Shown: positions 33,993-42,446 of the stretch, piece after piece
Numbering within the stretch: position 1 is the first letter of the stretch
Layout: the number at the start of each line of letters is the position of its first letter
Assembly: GCA_030144725.1 (NCBI GenBank)
Contig: JASKMD010000004.1
Span: 3,280,828-3,344,827 of the forward strand
Origin: Haematococcus lacustris
Lineage: Eukaryota; Chlorophyta; Chlorophyceae; Chlamydomonadales; Haematococcaceae
Length of the DNA: 64,000 nt
Direction of reading: 5' to 3'
The notes under the pieces: model-generated
Databases searched by the model: none
What the model saw: the letters and a program-made list of their open reading frames with translations, nothing else
Told to the model about the DNA's origin: nothing
Position numbers and translations under genes: made by a program

Positions 33993-34212
33993 CTGCAGGT
34001 GGTGAATGGGATGAAGTGGGTGTCACGCCACTACTACCACCAGGAGAGGGGAGTGGCTGTGTTCCTGGGAGCGGGCAACTTCAGCCAGGGTGGGTGGAAG
34101 GCGGGGGCGGTGCGGGCGGGGTTTCGCAAGGTGGTGGAGCAGCCAAGCAGGCCCAGCGCAGATCCCAGACCTGACCGGCTGGTGATTGGGGATGAGTTCC
34201 GCACCAGCCGTG

Positions 34213-34442
34213 TGTCACGGCGCCAGCCGCTGCCTTTAATCTTACAGAGTGAGCAGCATGTCGTTGTAATAATTAGCGCCACTGCATTACTACCGCACTC
34301 GTCACACAGCAACTGGGCTTGGGTTTAGAACGGGACCCCCGGGAGTTGAACCCGAATGGTGGGCAGTGTACAGCCCACCAGTGACCTCCCCAGTCACTCT
34401 GCTAAAGTGTGGAATACGGACACGCGGACGCGCGCCGTTACA
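34213..34442 (-). repeat. LTR, 3' copy relative to the element
   Basis: 230 bp, plus-strand ends TGTCACGG and CCGTTACA. Preceded by CCGTG, the target duplication. It contains a tRNA-like segment on the minus strand: an A-box-like TAGCAGAGTGACTGG and a B-box-like GGTTCAACTCC. Confidence 0.95.
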
Positions 34443-34456
34443 TTCCTCCCCCTCTT
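34443..34456 (-). other. Polypurine tract
   Basis: The minus strand reads AAGAGGGGGAGGAA directly against the 3' LTR. This is the expected site and composition for priming plus-strand synthesis. Confidence 0.85.
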
Positions 34457-34654
34457 AAGAGATCCGTTCCGCCAAGGTACTTGGGGATAACCCGAGGCAC
34501 CGAGGCTCGCAGTCTATAGAGACCACTAACAAACAGACTGACCCATAAGGATACCAATCACCCACAGACAAGCATGCAACACCATAAGGTGTCGCATGGA
34601 GGCCATGGTCATAGGACCAGGCCAGGTGACATAAGTCACTTAGGACAACAAACA

Positions 34655-37600
34655 TCAAGGCAGGTTATGCACAGCCTTATACCTAGACAAGATCTGAGGA
34701 GCACCAGCTAGGTTAGCTTCTGGCTCCCAAGTGTTGTAGGTGTCATCATAGCCAGTCCACTTGACCAGGTACTCCATGCGCTTCTTGAACCGTACCTGCC
34801 TGTGATTCAACAGGCTATGCACTTCATAGTGAGGAGCATCTTCCAACCACTCCAACACAGGAGGGGGGTGGAACCCCTGGCTGCCAGTGTACTTCTTAAG
34901 AAGTGACACATGAAACACGGGGTGCAACCTGCTCATGGTGGGAGGTAGCTCCAACCTATAGGCAGACTCACCTAGCCTACCTGTGACCTTGAAAGGCCCC
35001 ACATACCTAGGTAAGAACTTACGTGCTTTGCCTGGTGCATTGCGCAGGTTCTTGGTGCTCAGCAAGACACTGTCACCCACGCTGAACGTGACATCACGCC
35101 TACGCTTATTCTCATACCTTTCTTGGCGGTCCTGAGCCACCCTCATGCACTCCTGGGCATGCTTCACCTCATGCTCCCACTTCTTGGCAAAGCTCTCAGC
35201 GGAGGGCGAGAGGCACGGCCTGGGCAGCTTATGCAACATAGGCGTAATGGGTGACTGTCCATAGTTCACCAGGAATGGTGTAGACTGAATGGACTCCTGC
35301 CAGGAATTATTGATGGCAAACTCGGCAAAAGCCAGATGTCTAGGCCAATCAACCTGGGTAGGCAGGATATAATGTCTAAGCATTTCTTCCACAGTTTGAT
35401 TAGTACGCTCAGTTTGCCCATTAGACTCTGGATGATACGCAGTGCTGAAAGCAGGGTCTACGCCTATCAGCTTCCTGACCTCAATCCAGAACTGATTGTT
35501 AAAGGTCGCACCACGATCAGAGATGGTAACTTTAGATAGACCATGGTATTTAAATACGTGATCAATGTAAAGTTCAGCAAACTCTTTAGCATCCATGGCC
35601 TCAATGCATGGGATTAAGTGAACCATCTTTGACAGACGATCCACGACCACACAAATTGAGTCATAGCCATGCACACCGACTGGAAGCTTAACCACCAAAT
35701 CCATGGTGACAGATTCCCAGCGGTACCCAGGTATAGACAAGGGATTTAGCAACCCACCAGGAACCTGGCGAGAAGCTTTGTTACGTTGGCATGCATCACA
35801 ATTAGCTACATAGTGTCTAACATCAGTGCGCATAGTTTTCCACCAGAACACCCTGCGCACACGCTCCAAGGTCTTGGTGATGCCAACATGGCCAGCATAC
35901 TTAGCATCATGCATTTCGTGCAAAATATGCTCTCGCAGCTGAATATCATTAGGGACTATAATAGTGCCTTTATCAAGATGTCGCCACAGTCCCTCCTGGG
36001 TCATTTCCCACTCCTCATTAGGTTCAGCAAAGGCGGGATCAGTGCTATAGGCACTAATTAGCCAATCTGTGACCTGAGAAGGGTGACCAGGACACTCAGG
36101 GAGCTGTGCCTCACAGTCATTAGAGACCGGGTCAGCCCACCTTAACCGCTTAGGCTCTGATGGCTTTAGAGCATCATCAGAGTCAGCATCATGGTCAGGG
36201 TCTGATCCAGCGGCAGGCTGCTGTTCGCTGCCCCCGCTGCTGCTGCCCAACGGTGTACCCGCACCGGCTTCCTCCCCCTCCTGTAATCTCCGCTTTTGCT
36301 GCCTGGTCGTCACCAGGATTTTGTCAGTATCAGTCTTAGCCGTCGCTGAAGTTACTGGAATACGTGACAGTGGGTCTGCAGGATTAGTGTTGCCAGGTAG
36401 GTATTTGATGGTGTAACCAAATCGGGACAGGAATTCCAACCAGCGGCTCTGCCTACGGGACAGTGTAGACTGCGTAGGTAGGGCCTCTAGAGGGCGGTGA
36501 TCAGTATACAGTGTGAATTGCACACCTTCAAGGTAGCATCGCCACTGTGTACACGCAGCAATAATAGCCAGTGTTTCCTGCTCCCCAGTGGTATAATTCT
36601 TTTCAGCCTTTGTAAGCTTACGAGAATAATAAGCAAGGGGATAACCATCCTGCATCAAGACTGCCCCGACACCCAGTAATGAAGCGTCACAGTAGACTTG
36701 GAAAGGTTTGGTTGTATCAGGAAGGCGGAGCATAGGCACACGCATGACTGCCTGCTTTACAGCGTTGAAGGCATTTAACTGAGGTTTAGGCCACTCCTCC
36801 CAGTTAAAATATTTGCCCTCAGGTCCAGTCAGATTAGTGAGTGGAGCTGCAATGGCACTGAAATTATGTACAAATTTACGTACATAATTGGCCATGCCAA
36901 GGAATGACTGCAAGGCTGTCAGGTTCGTAGGAACAGGCCAGTCTTTTATTGCAGCCACCTTGCTGGGGTCTACAGCTACACCATCTTTAGAGATGATGTG
37001 ACCCAGGAAAGGTAAAGACTGTTTCATAAAATCACACTTAGAAAGTTTAGCAAAGTATTTGTGTTTCCTCAACAATTCAAATACTTCACGAAGGTGGACG
37101 AGGTGTTCCTTGATAGACTTGGACATGATTAGAATGTCATCAAGGTATACAAGGGCACACTTGTCAATCACCTCGGCAAATGCCTGGTTCATGGCACGTT
37201 GAAACGTGGCCGGTGCATTGGTTAAACCAAAGCACAGAACTTTGTATTGGTAATGACCTATGGGTGTCCTAAACGCAGTTTTAGGAATATCTTCATCAGG
37301 GATCCTGATTTGATGGTAACCAGCCTGGAGATCCAGGGAAGAGAACACGGTCATACCGGAAAGTTTATCAAATAGATCATCAATCCTGGGTAGAGGGTAT
37401 TGGTCACGAATGGTGAGCTTATTGAGTTGACGATAGTCTACGCACATACGTAGTTCTCCAGTTTTCTTCTTTACAAAAAGAACGGGCGCTGCATAAGGGG
37501 ATGTGCTAGGCTCAATCAACCCTTTGGATAGCATGTCAGTGACCTGTTTCTTAACCTCATCCTGTTCTGGCTTACTCATCCTATAACTGGGCCTGGCAGG

Positions 37601-38566
37601 AGGCTTAGCACCTTCCTGCAAGGGAATGGAATGCCCCACGTTACGCGCAGGAGGCAACCCAGTTATAGGCTGAAACACATCAGAGTACTCCATAAGGAGG
37701 CTCTTCAACTGTGCTGCCTGCTCAGGGGGTACTCCAGGTGGGTCTTGCAAGTTCTCATAAGAGACCAATGCCACCACACCTGTACCACCCTGCTTGAGCC
37801 ATCTTGCAGCCTCTTTGGCAGACAAGGGTGTAGAGACACCGCTTGGGCCAGGCTCAAGGAAACCAGGGGGTATAGCATAAGCTTCTTTTACAGGGTTTAC
37901 AGTAGATTGAGACTCAACTGTACAGTTCACTGACCCACCTTTGTTGATAGCTGAAGGTAGTAGCACAGGCCTGCCCTTAGGGGTACGCAGGGTGAGGGAC
38001 TTGTCGATGTAGTCGACCAGTGCCCCCTGCACAGTAAGCCAGTCAGCACCCAGCAGAATGTCATACTCATGCACCAGTTCAGGCATCACAGTCAAGTTGC
38101 AAAAGCAGCTGAATTGCTGAATGGACAGGTGTGCCTTGACATAATGCGTGCAATACACCGGTTGATTATTGGCAACTTCATAACGAAGAGCCACCGGGTA
38201 CTCATACAGCTTCAGCTTGTGCTTAGACACAAACATGTGACTGATGAACGAGTCATCAGCACCACCGTCAGCAAGGCAAAAGCACTTGTGATCATGGTCA
38301 AGGGTGCCAGAAAACCTGAATCTCACCTTGCCATCACGTCCAACCATCCCAAGTACATGTGCCTGTTGGTACCGAGCCTCAGAAGGCACAGCAGTCTTAC
38401 ATGGCACATCACTTAACACAGAACATGGCAGTCCTGTTGGCAGGGCAGGCTGGGACATATCAGGGCAGGCTAACAAAGGAACCTGAGTTGAGTTGGCCTT
38501 AGGCTTACTCACACTTCTTGCTCCTACAACTGCAGCATCATTCAACAGTTGCTCAGGTTCAGACAC
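34655..38566 (-). CDS. Gypsy pol: protease, reverse transcriptase, RNase H, integrase, chromodomain
   Basis: About 1300 codons, the same frame as gag, continuous from the codon after the gag UGA (38599). Order: aspartic protease region (ADGGADDSFIS), reverse transcriptase (CVDYRQLNKLTIRDQYPLPR, then YLDDILIMS), RNase H (FQVYCDASLLGVGAVL, YYSRKLTKAEKNY), integrase zinc-binding region with CDACQRNKA, and integrase core (MDLVVKLP, ISDRGATFNNQFW, ESNGQTERTNQ). The C-terminal chromodomain is YLVKWTGYDDTYNTWEP. The chromodomain places it among chromoviruses, whose integrases target chromatin. No internal stops. The protease motif has Gly where Ser or Thr usually follows the catalytic Asp. Confidence 0.95.
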   Translation of the reverse strand: MSEPEQLLNDAAVVGARSVSKPKANSTQVPLLACPDMSQPALPTGLPCSVLSDVPCKTAVPSEARYQQAHVLGMVGRDGKVRFRFSGTLDHDHKCFCLADGGADDSFISHMFVSKHKLKLYEYPVALRYEVANNQPVYCTHYVKAHLSIQQFSCFCNLTVMPELVHEYDILLGADWLTVQGALVDYIDKSLTLRTPKGRPVLLPSAINKGGSVNCTVESQSTVNPVKEAYAIPPGFLEPGPSGVSTPLSAKEAARWLKQGGTGVVALVSYENLQDPPGVPPEQAAQLKSLLMEYSDVFQPITGLPPARNVGHSIPLQEGAKPPARPSYRMSKPEQDEVKKQVTDMLSKGLIEPSTSPYAAPVLFVKKKTGELRMCVDYRQLNKLTIRDQYPLPRIDDLFDKLSGMTVFSSLDLQAGYHQIRIPDEDIPKTAFRTPIGHYQYKVLCFGLTNAPATFQRAMNQAFAEVIDKCALVYLDDILIMSKSIKEHLVHLREVFELLRKHKYFAKLSKCDFMKQSLPFLGHIISKDGVAVDPSKVAAIKDWPVPTNLTALQSFLGMANYVRKFVHNFSAIAAPLTNLTGPEGKYFNWEEWPKPQLNAFNAVKQAVMRVPMLRLPDTTKPFQVYCDASLLGVGAVLMQDGYPLAYYSRKLTKAEKNYTTGEQETLAIIAACTQWRCYLEGVQFTLYTDHRPLEALPTQSTLSRRQSRWLEFLSRFGYTIKYLPGNTNPADPLSRIPVTSATAKTDTDKILVTTRQQKRRLQEGEEAGAGTPLGSSSGGSEQQPAAGSDPDHDADSDDALKPSEPKRLRWADPVSNDCEAQLPECPGHPSQVTDWLISAYSTDPAFAEPNEEWEMTQEGLWRHLDKGTIIVPNDIQLREHILHEMHDAKYAGHVGITKTLERVRRVFWWKTMRTDVRHYVANCDACQRNKASRQVPGGLLNPLSIPGYRWESVTMDLVVKLPVGVHGYDSICVVVDRLSKMVHLIPCIEAMDAKEFAELYIDHVFKYHGLSKVTISDRGATFNNQFWIEVRKLIGVDPAFSTAYHPESNGQTERTNQTVEEMLRHYILPTQVDWPRHLAFAEFAINNSWQESIQSTPFLVNYGQSPITPMLHKLPRPCLSPSAESFAKKWEHEVKHAQECMRVAQDRQERYENKRRRDVTFSVGDSVLLSTKNLRNAPGKARKFLPRYVGPFKVTGRLGESAYRLELPPTMSRLHPVFHVSLLKKYTGSQGFHPPPVLEWLEDAPHYEVHSLLNHRQVRFKKRMEYLVKWTGYDDTYNTWEPEANLAGAPQILSRYKAVHNLP

Positions 38567-38599
38567 AGCACAGATCTGGCTGTCTGGCTGCGCAACACT

Positions 38600-40153
38600 T
38601 CAGCGGCCCACAGCAATGCGAGCAGACTGAGAGCGCCGGCCCTTAGGCTGAGCAGGTGGGGAACGCTGCTCAGGCTCAGACTCAGACTCCTCCGGCTCAG
38701 AGGGAGGCTTAGAGTCAGACTTTTGCCCAGGCTTCTTGGCACCGTTAGGTGGGTTCTGGTAGCCAGATCTGCGGCGGGCTTCAGTAGCAGTGTACTGCTG
38801 GAACGGGCAGGGCCAGTTGGACAGGTGACCAGGATGGTAGCACTTGTAACAGTACTGGCCAGGCTCAGGGCGAGGAGAGGCCCACAGGTTGACTTTCCTG
38901 GGGCGCTTGCTACCACCAGCAGGACCAGGAGGGGGACCACAGCCCCTCCTGCCTGGGCGAGCACCTCCACCCATAGCCGCCACAGCCTGCACAGCATGGA
39001 CACCATTAGACACAGCACCCTTAGATGGTGTTGTGGTGGCCAGCATGACAATGTTCCTCTGCGCCTGCCGAGCAGCATCAATGGCCTGAGACAAAGTGGG
39101 GTCCTTGAAAGGAGCCAAATCCTTCAAAACAGCAGTCTGCAATGCAGGACTGAGACCTCTGGTAAACACCATGCACAGCAAAGGCTGGCACATGCTGTCA
39201 GAACCTGCAATCAGCAAGTTGTTTCTGAAGGCAATGATATAGCTGCCCAAGAGCATGCCAGTGGTCATCTGAAGAGACCCGTCAATGAGCTTGGTACGAG
39301 CCACATTGCAGTCATCCCTAAGATCATCGCCTGTGTATTCACAGAAGGCGGAACGAAGGTAAGCCCAGTCAGGTGCGTCAGCATACAAAGCAGCATATGC
39401 GTCTTTGACTGAGGGGTACCAGGTGTTGCGGGCTGTGCCAGTCAAAAAAGCAGGCATAGCAGACGCGACATCAAGCCTGTAGCGAGCACAGTGACGTTCT
39501 AAGTCGTCACAAAACGCAGAGGCTCTGCGATGAGTAGCACTGCAAGCATCAGTCCATTTGTCGGGACCTGGTATAGACCTGGCACTCAGCGACAAAGGCA
39601 TAGGCAGTTCTGAAACAGGAGGGCCCATAGGGACAGCTCGTTCCCTCTGCCCGTTGTTCCCCGCAGGTCGATCAGGCAACGCAGACGCATCAGGCCTGCC
39701 CGCTGGATCTGACCTAGGGCCTGTAGGAGCTCGAGGCCTTACTTGAGTGTTGATGGTGGAGAGCGTCTGCCGCATAGCCTCGTTCTCAGCCGTCAGCTGG
39801 GCTTGGCGTTGCTCCAGCTCCTCAATGTACTCCAGATCTCCTCCAGTGTAGCGTCCTGGCGGCACGTCCATCTCGCCTTCCTCGATGCCTTCACCAAGAG
39901 CATCGCCAAGGCCGCCACCAGGGCCGTCCTCAGGGGCCATAGAGCCGCCTGACGGGGTGTTAAACACCGCCTTGAACTTCTCACGCATGGCTGGATTAGC
40001 CTGTGCGGCTTCGATGAGCTTGTCCATCATATCGAACGCTGTTTCCAGTGGAGTTGTAACAGGCGGGGCTGTGGTAACACCAGACCCGGCGTTGGAGTTG
40101 CCAGGAAGCTCTTTGTCCGTCATGTTGCTGTGTGTACGTCGGTCGGAAACCAT
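38600..40153 (-). CDS. Gypsy gag (capsid/nucleocapsid)
   Basis: 518 codons including the stop, beginning with an ATG one base inside the 5' LTR; a second in-frame ATG follows at 40123. Gag packages the element RNA into cytoplasmic particles. The middle has the retrotransposon gag pattern (WAYLRSAFCEYTGDD). Near the C-terminus a zinc knuckle reads CYKCYHPGHLSNWPC; its last spacing is five residues rather than the usual four. The C-terminal tail is rich in Ser, Pro and basic residues. It ends in UGA and stays in the same frame as pol. Confidence 0.9.
   Translation of the reverse strand: MVSDRRTHSNMTDKELPGNSNAGSGVTTAPPVTTPLETAFDMMDKLIEAAQANPAMREKFKAVFNTPSGGSMAPEDGPGGGLGDALGEGIEEGEMDVPPGRYTGGDLEYIEELEQRQAQLTAENEAMRQTLSTINTQVRPRAPTGPRSDPAGRPDASALPDRPAGNNGQRERAVPMGPPVSELPMPLSLSARSIPGPDKWTDACSATHRRASAFCDDLERHCARYRLDVASAMPAFLTGTARNTWYPSVKDAYAALYADAPDWAYLRSAFCEYTGDDLRDDCNVARTKLIDGSLQMTTGMLLGSYIIAFRNNLLIAGSDSMCQPLLCMVFTRGLSPALQTAVLKDLAPFKDPTLSQAIDAARQAQRNIVMLATTTPSKGAVSNGVHAVQAVAAMGGGARPGRRGCGPPPGPAGGSKRPRKVNLWASPRPEPGQYCYKCYHPGHLSNWPCPFQQYTATEARRRSGYQNPPNGAKKPGQKSDSKPPSEPEESESEPEQRSPPAQPKGRRSQSARIAVGR
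40140..40152 (-). other. Candidate primer-binding site
   Basis: Two bases inside the 5' LTR the minus strand reads TGGTTTCCGACC. TGG is the expected complement of a tRNA CCA end. The gag ATG overlaps its first bases. The priming tRNA is not identified. Confidence 0.5.
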
Positions 40154-40154
40154 C

Positions 40155-40384
40155 TGTCACGGCGCCAGCCGCTGCCTTTAATCTTACAGAGTGAGCAGCA
40201 TGTCGTTGTAATAATTAGCGCCACTGCATTACTACCGCACTCGTCACACAGCAACTGGGCTTGGGTTTAGAACGGGACCCCCGGGAGTTGAACCCGAATG
40301 GTGGGCAGTGTACAGCCCACCAGTGACCTCCCCAGTCACTCTGCTAAAGTGTGGAATACGGACACGCGGACGCGCGCCGTTACA
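40155..40384 (-). repeat. LTR, 5' copy relative to the element
   Basis: Identical by eye to 34213-34442. Followed by the second CCGTG copy at 40385-40389. Transcription of the element should start here and run toward lower coordinates. Confidence 0.95.
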
Positions 40385-40973
40385 CCGTGTCAGCTCCTCA
40401 GTGCATGCCCGCCAGCCTTGTGAGCTGCACCTGCCGCCTAACCAGCCCAGGCCAGCAGACTGGGTACCCCCAGCAGGCCAGGTCAACCCGCGGCTGGTGC
40501 GCCCAGCCTGGAGCCTGCGGCATGCGAAGTATGTGCGGGGCCTGTCGTGGTGCCATCAGGTGCCGCCCAACCCTGCCCCTGCCCAGCCCCCCCATCAACC
40601 CCCAGCCCAGGCCCCACCTCCCCCTGCCCCAGCCCAGGCCCCCCCTGTTCAGGACCCCCCCCCTCCCCCAGCCCAGGCCCAGCCCCTCCCTACAGCACCT
40701 GGCCCAGTCCCACCACCCCAGGCCCCCCCAGGGGGCAGGTGGCTGGACCGGGACACCAACGGGTGCCTGAACTTGCAGCGCATTGGGGAGAGCAGGCAGC
40801 GCCCCATAGAGCTGTGCCGATGGGATGACCTTGAGGCCCTCCCCCCCATTGGCAAGGAGTACCAGCAAGGCTACAAGCTGGTCAATGACCGGCTGCCCAA
40901 AGGCAGGCAGTGGTTGCACCGGGCTGCAGAGTACCGGCGGGGCATTGATGGTCGGGCCCGCAACAATGCATAA

Positions 40974-41380
40974 GGCCCTAGTAGTTTCACACAGGCTGTT
41001 AGCCTTTCAAGCATTAAGCTGTTAGTTTTGATGAGGAGCCCAGTGGTCTGTCCCGGGAAAGTGCCATCTTCGTGGGGTTTGCAGTCATCAAGGGTGCGAC
41101 CGAGGATGCTACAACTTGATTGTAGTAGCTGAGTGAAATTACCCACAGTCCAACATGTTGTTCCTTGTTGAATAAGTTTTGTTGGAACTGTTAAGGTAGT
41201 GTAGGTTTGATTGTCAGTACGTAAGAACAAGTTGTGACCTAAGGGTCGCAGCTTGTGGCAATGGAGGTTGTGGCAATGGAGCTTGTGGCAATGGTGGCTG
41301 TGATGCTCAGGAACCTATTAATTTAGGTGTAACCGGATCACTGAAGTGAGACAGGTACAATAATCACATGCACGTCAGGT
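40974..41380 (+). ncRNA. Candidate Fanzor 3' region / guide-RNA (omega-RNA) locus
   Basis: Non-coding DNA directly after the Fanzor stop. In Fanzor and TnpB elements the guide RNA derives from the 3' end of the element, overlapping the gene's 3' end. The block 41071-41174 recurs as a diverged copy at 52131-52236 without any coding part, which suggests a conserved element end. A three-copy motif (GCTTGTGGCAATGG and variants) follows at 41248-41300. No structure was computed, so the RNA assignment is an inference. Confidence 0.35.
41328..41332 (+). terminator. UGUAA-type signal downstream of Fanzor
   Basis: TGTAA about 355 bases after the Fanzor stop codon; a plausible 3'-end signal for the Fanzor transcript, near the presumed end of the element. 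Confidence 0.4.
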
Positions 41381-42446
41381 CCCTTTCTCTGCTCCTTGAG
41401 CCAGCCAGTGCATCAGCACCTTGGCCCTCAACCTTGAGCCTTCATTGCAGTGGAACACTCAGTGTGGACCCCTACAGAACGGTGTTTTGTCTGTGTGCAG
41501 TCCCCATGCACATGGCATGCACATGGCATAGACATGGCATACACATGGTCATGGTCGCCTACCACCTACATTATTGCCTGATCCGTAGGGGCTATTATGT
41601 AGAGTTGGCATGTCTTGCATGCATTAAGTGTAAGCTAATGACAGCTCAACAAAGGGGGGCCACACACTACTGTACCGCAGCAGGCTGGGCCATGGGTGGC
41701 CCGTCTCACAACCACTTGTAGCCCAGGCCTGGGTACTCCTTGCCCTTGGCTGGCAGCGCGCTCTGCTCTGGCCACCAGCACAGGAGGCGGGCAGTGGAGC
41801 TGAAGGCTAGGATGGACATCTTCAACATCGCACAACCAACCTACAAGGTCAGTGTGCAAAGGGCCACGGGAAGGTGTGCATCGGGGTGATACTAGAACAT
41901 CGCCCATCTAACAAGGCTGCATGGGCCTTGACCTGCATTCTGGTCATGCGCTGCCAACAGCTAGCTTAGACCCATAATTATACAGCGGCAGGGCTTGAGG
42001 CAGTGACAGGCCGTGACACTAGAGATTGACCAAAGACTCAGCTGAAGAGGGCGCTGCAGTGCCGCCACTAGGGGCCGGCACGATGCTTCTCGGAGCACGC
42101 CGCAAATCACGGGACTGCACTCGCGCTTGCAACAAGCCCCCCCCAAAAAACTTACAAACAAGGCCTGTGTCAACAAAAACCTGCATTCAGGAAGTCTACA
42201 ATGCAAGGATCTGGCTTGCAGCTGATCATGGACTACACCAAGCGCAGACAAGCTATCGTAGCTACATCCCACCCCAATACCCAAATAATGACATGGTTAA
42301 CCCCTGTCTAGCAGCATGACTGCTGCCAGCTAGACGGACAAGCTGAAACCCAAGCAAAGGGTCGAACCCAGCAGCTGTGCAGGCTGCGACATTAGCCATC
42401 CGTTGCAGCGCCGAAGGAGCCAACTGGGTTCGCGAACGGTGCGGGA
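41381..42446. other. Spacer between the Fanzor element and MDH
   Basis: Contains short CATGGCATG-type repeats near 41505-41550 and the presumed 3' UTR of the MDH gene (minus strand). No supported gene. Confidence 0.5.
42152..42156 (-). terminator. UGUAA-type signal for MDH
   Basis: TTACA on the plus strand (TGTAA on the gene strand) about 290 bases beyond the MDH stop; the likely polyadenylation signal. Confidence 0.4.

Larger units (their letters stand above)
34213..40384 (-). mobile_element. Full-length Ty3/gypsy chromovirus-type LTR retrotransposon
   Basis: 6172 bp, bounded by two 230-bp LTRs (34213-34442, 40155-40384) that I read as identical, with TG...CA ends and a 5-bp target duplication CCGTG (34208-34212, 40385-40389). 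It is oriented on the minus strand: LTR, primer-binding site, gag, in-frame stop, pol, polypurine tract, LTR. The reading frames are undamaged. It lies inside the coding sequence of the Fanzor gene. Base composition is less GC-rich than the surroundings. Identical LTRs imply a very recent insertion. Confidence 0.97.
32013..40973 (+). pseudogene. Fanzor (eukaryotic TnpB-like RNA-guided nuclease), split by an LTR retrotransposon
   Basis: Exon 1 is 32013-33794 and the intron is 33795-33998. Exon 2 starts at 33999 and is broken after 34212 by the gypsy element; its other part is 40390-40973. Without the insertion and one copy of its 5-bp duplication the frame is continuous, about 859 codons. RuvC-I is AVGVDPGVTQAIKA (Asp about residue 476). 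A second strand is AVFLGAGNFSQGG. DEFRTSR carries a candidate catalytic Glu (about 660) beside the zinc-finger region. RuvC-III is GRWLDRDTNGCLNLQRIG (Asp about 785/787). These motifs and their order match Fanzor proteins of green algae, which use a guide RNA from the element's 3' end to cut DNA. The N-terminal third is Pro/Ala-rich. The protein cannot be made intact now: reading through exon 2 stops in the LTR at 34328. The start at 32013 is the first in-frame ATG; an earlier start or exon is possible. Confidence 0.85.

Noticed and set aside
33772..34026. Minus-strand RSGQV repeat protein
   Set aside because: Antisense of the CCTGA array in the Fanzor intron.
34340..34420. A true tRNA gene
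   Set aside because: A- and B-box matches exist, but the central stem is 7 bp with an 8-base loop and no proper acceptor stem was found; treated as a tRNA-like promoter segment.
41760..41856. Possible exon reading VELKARMDIFNIAQPTYK before a GT
   Set aside because: No neighbouring exon, start or stop fits; too short to support alone.
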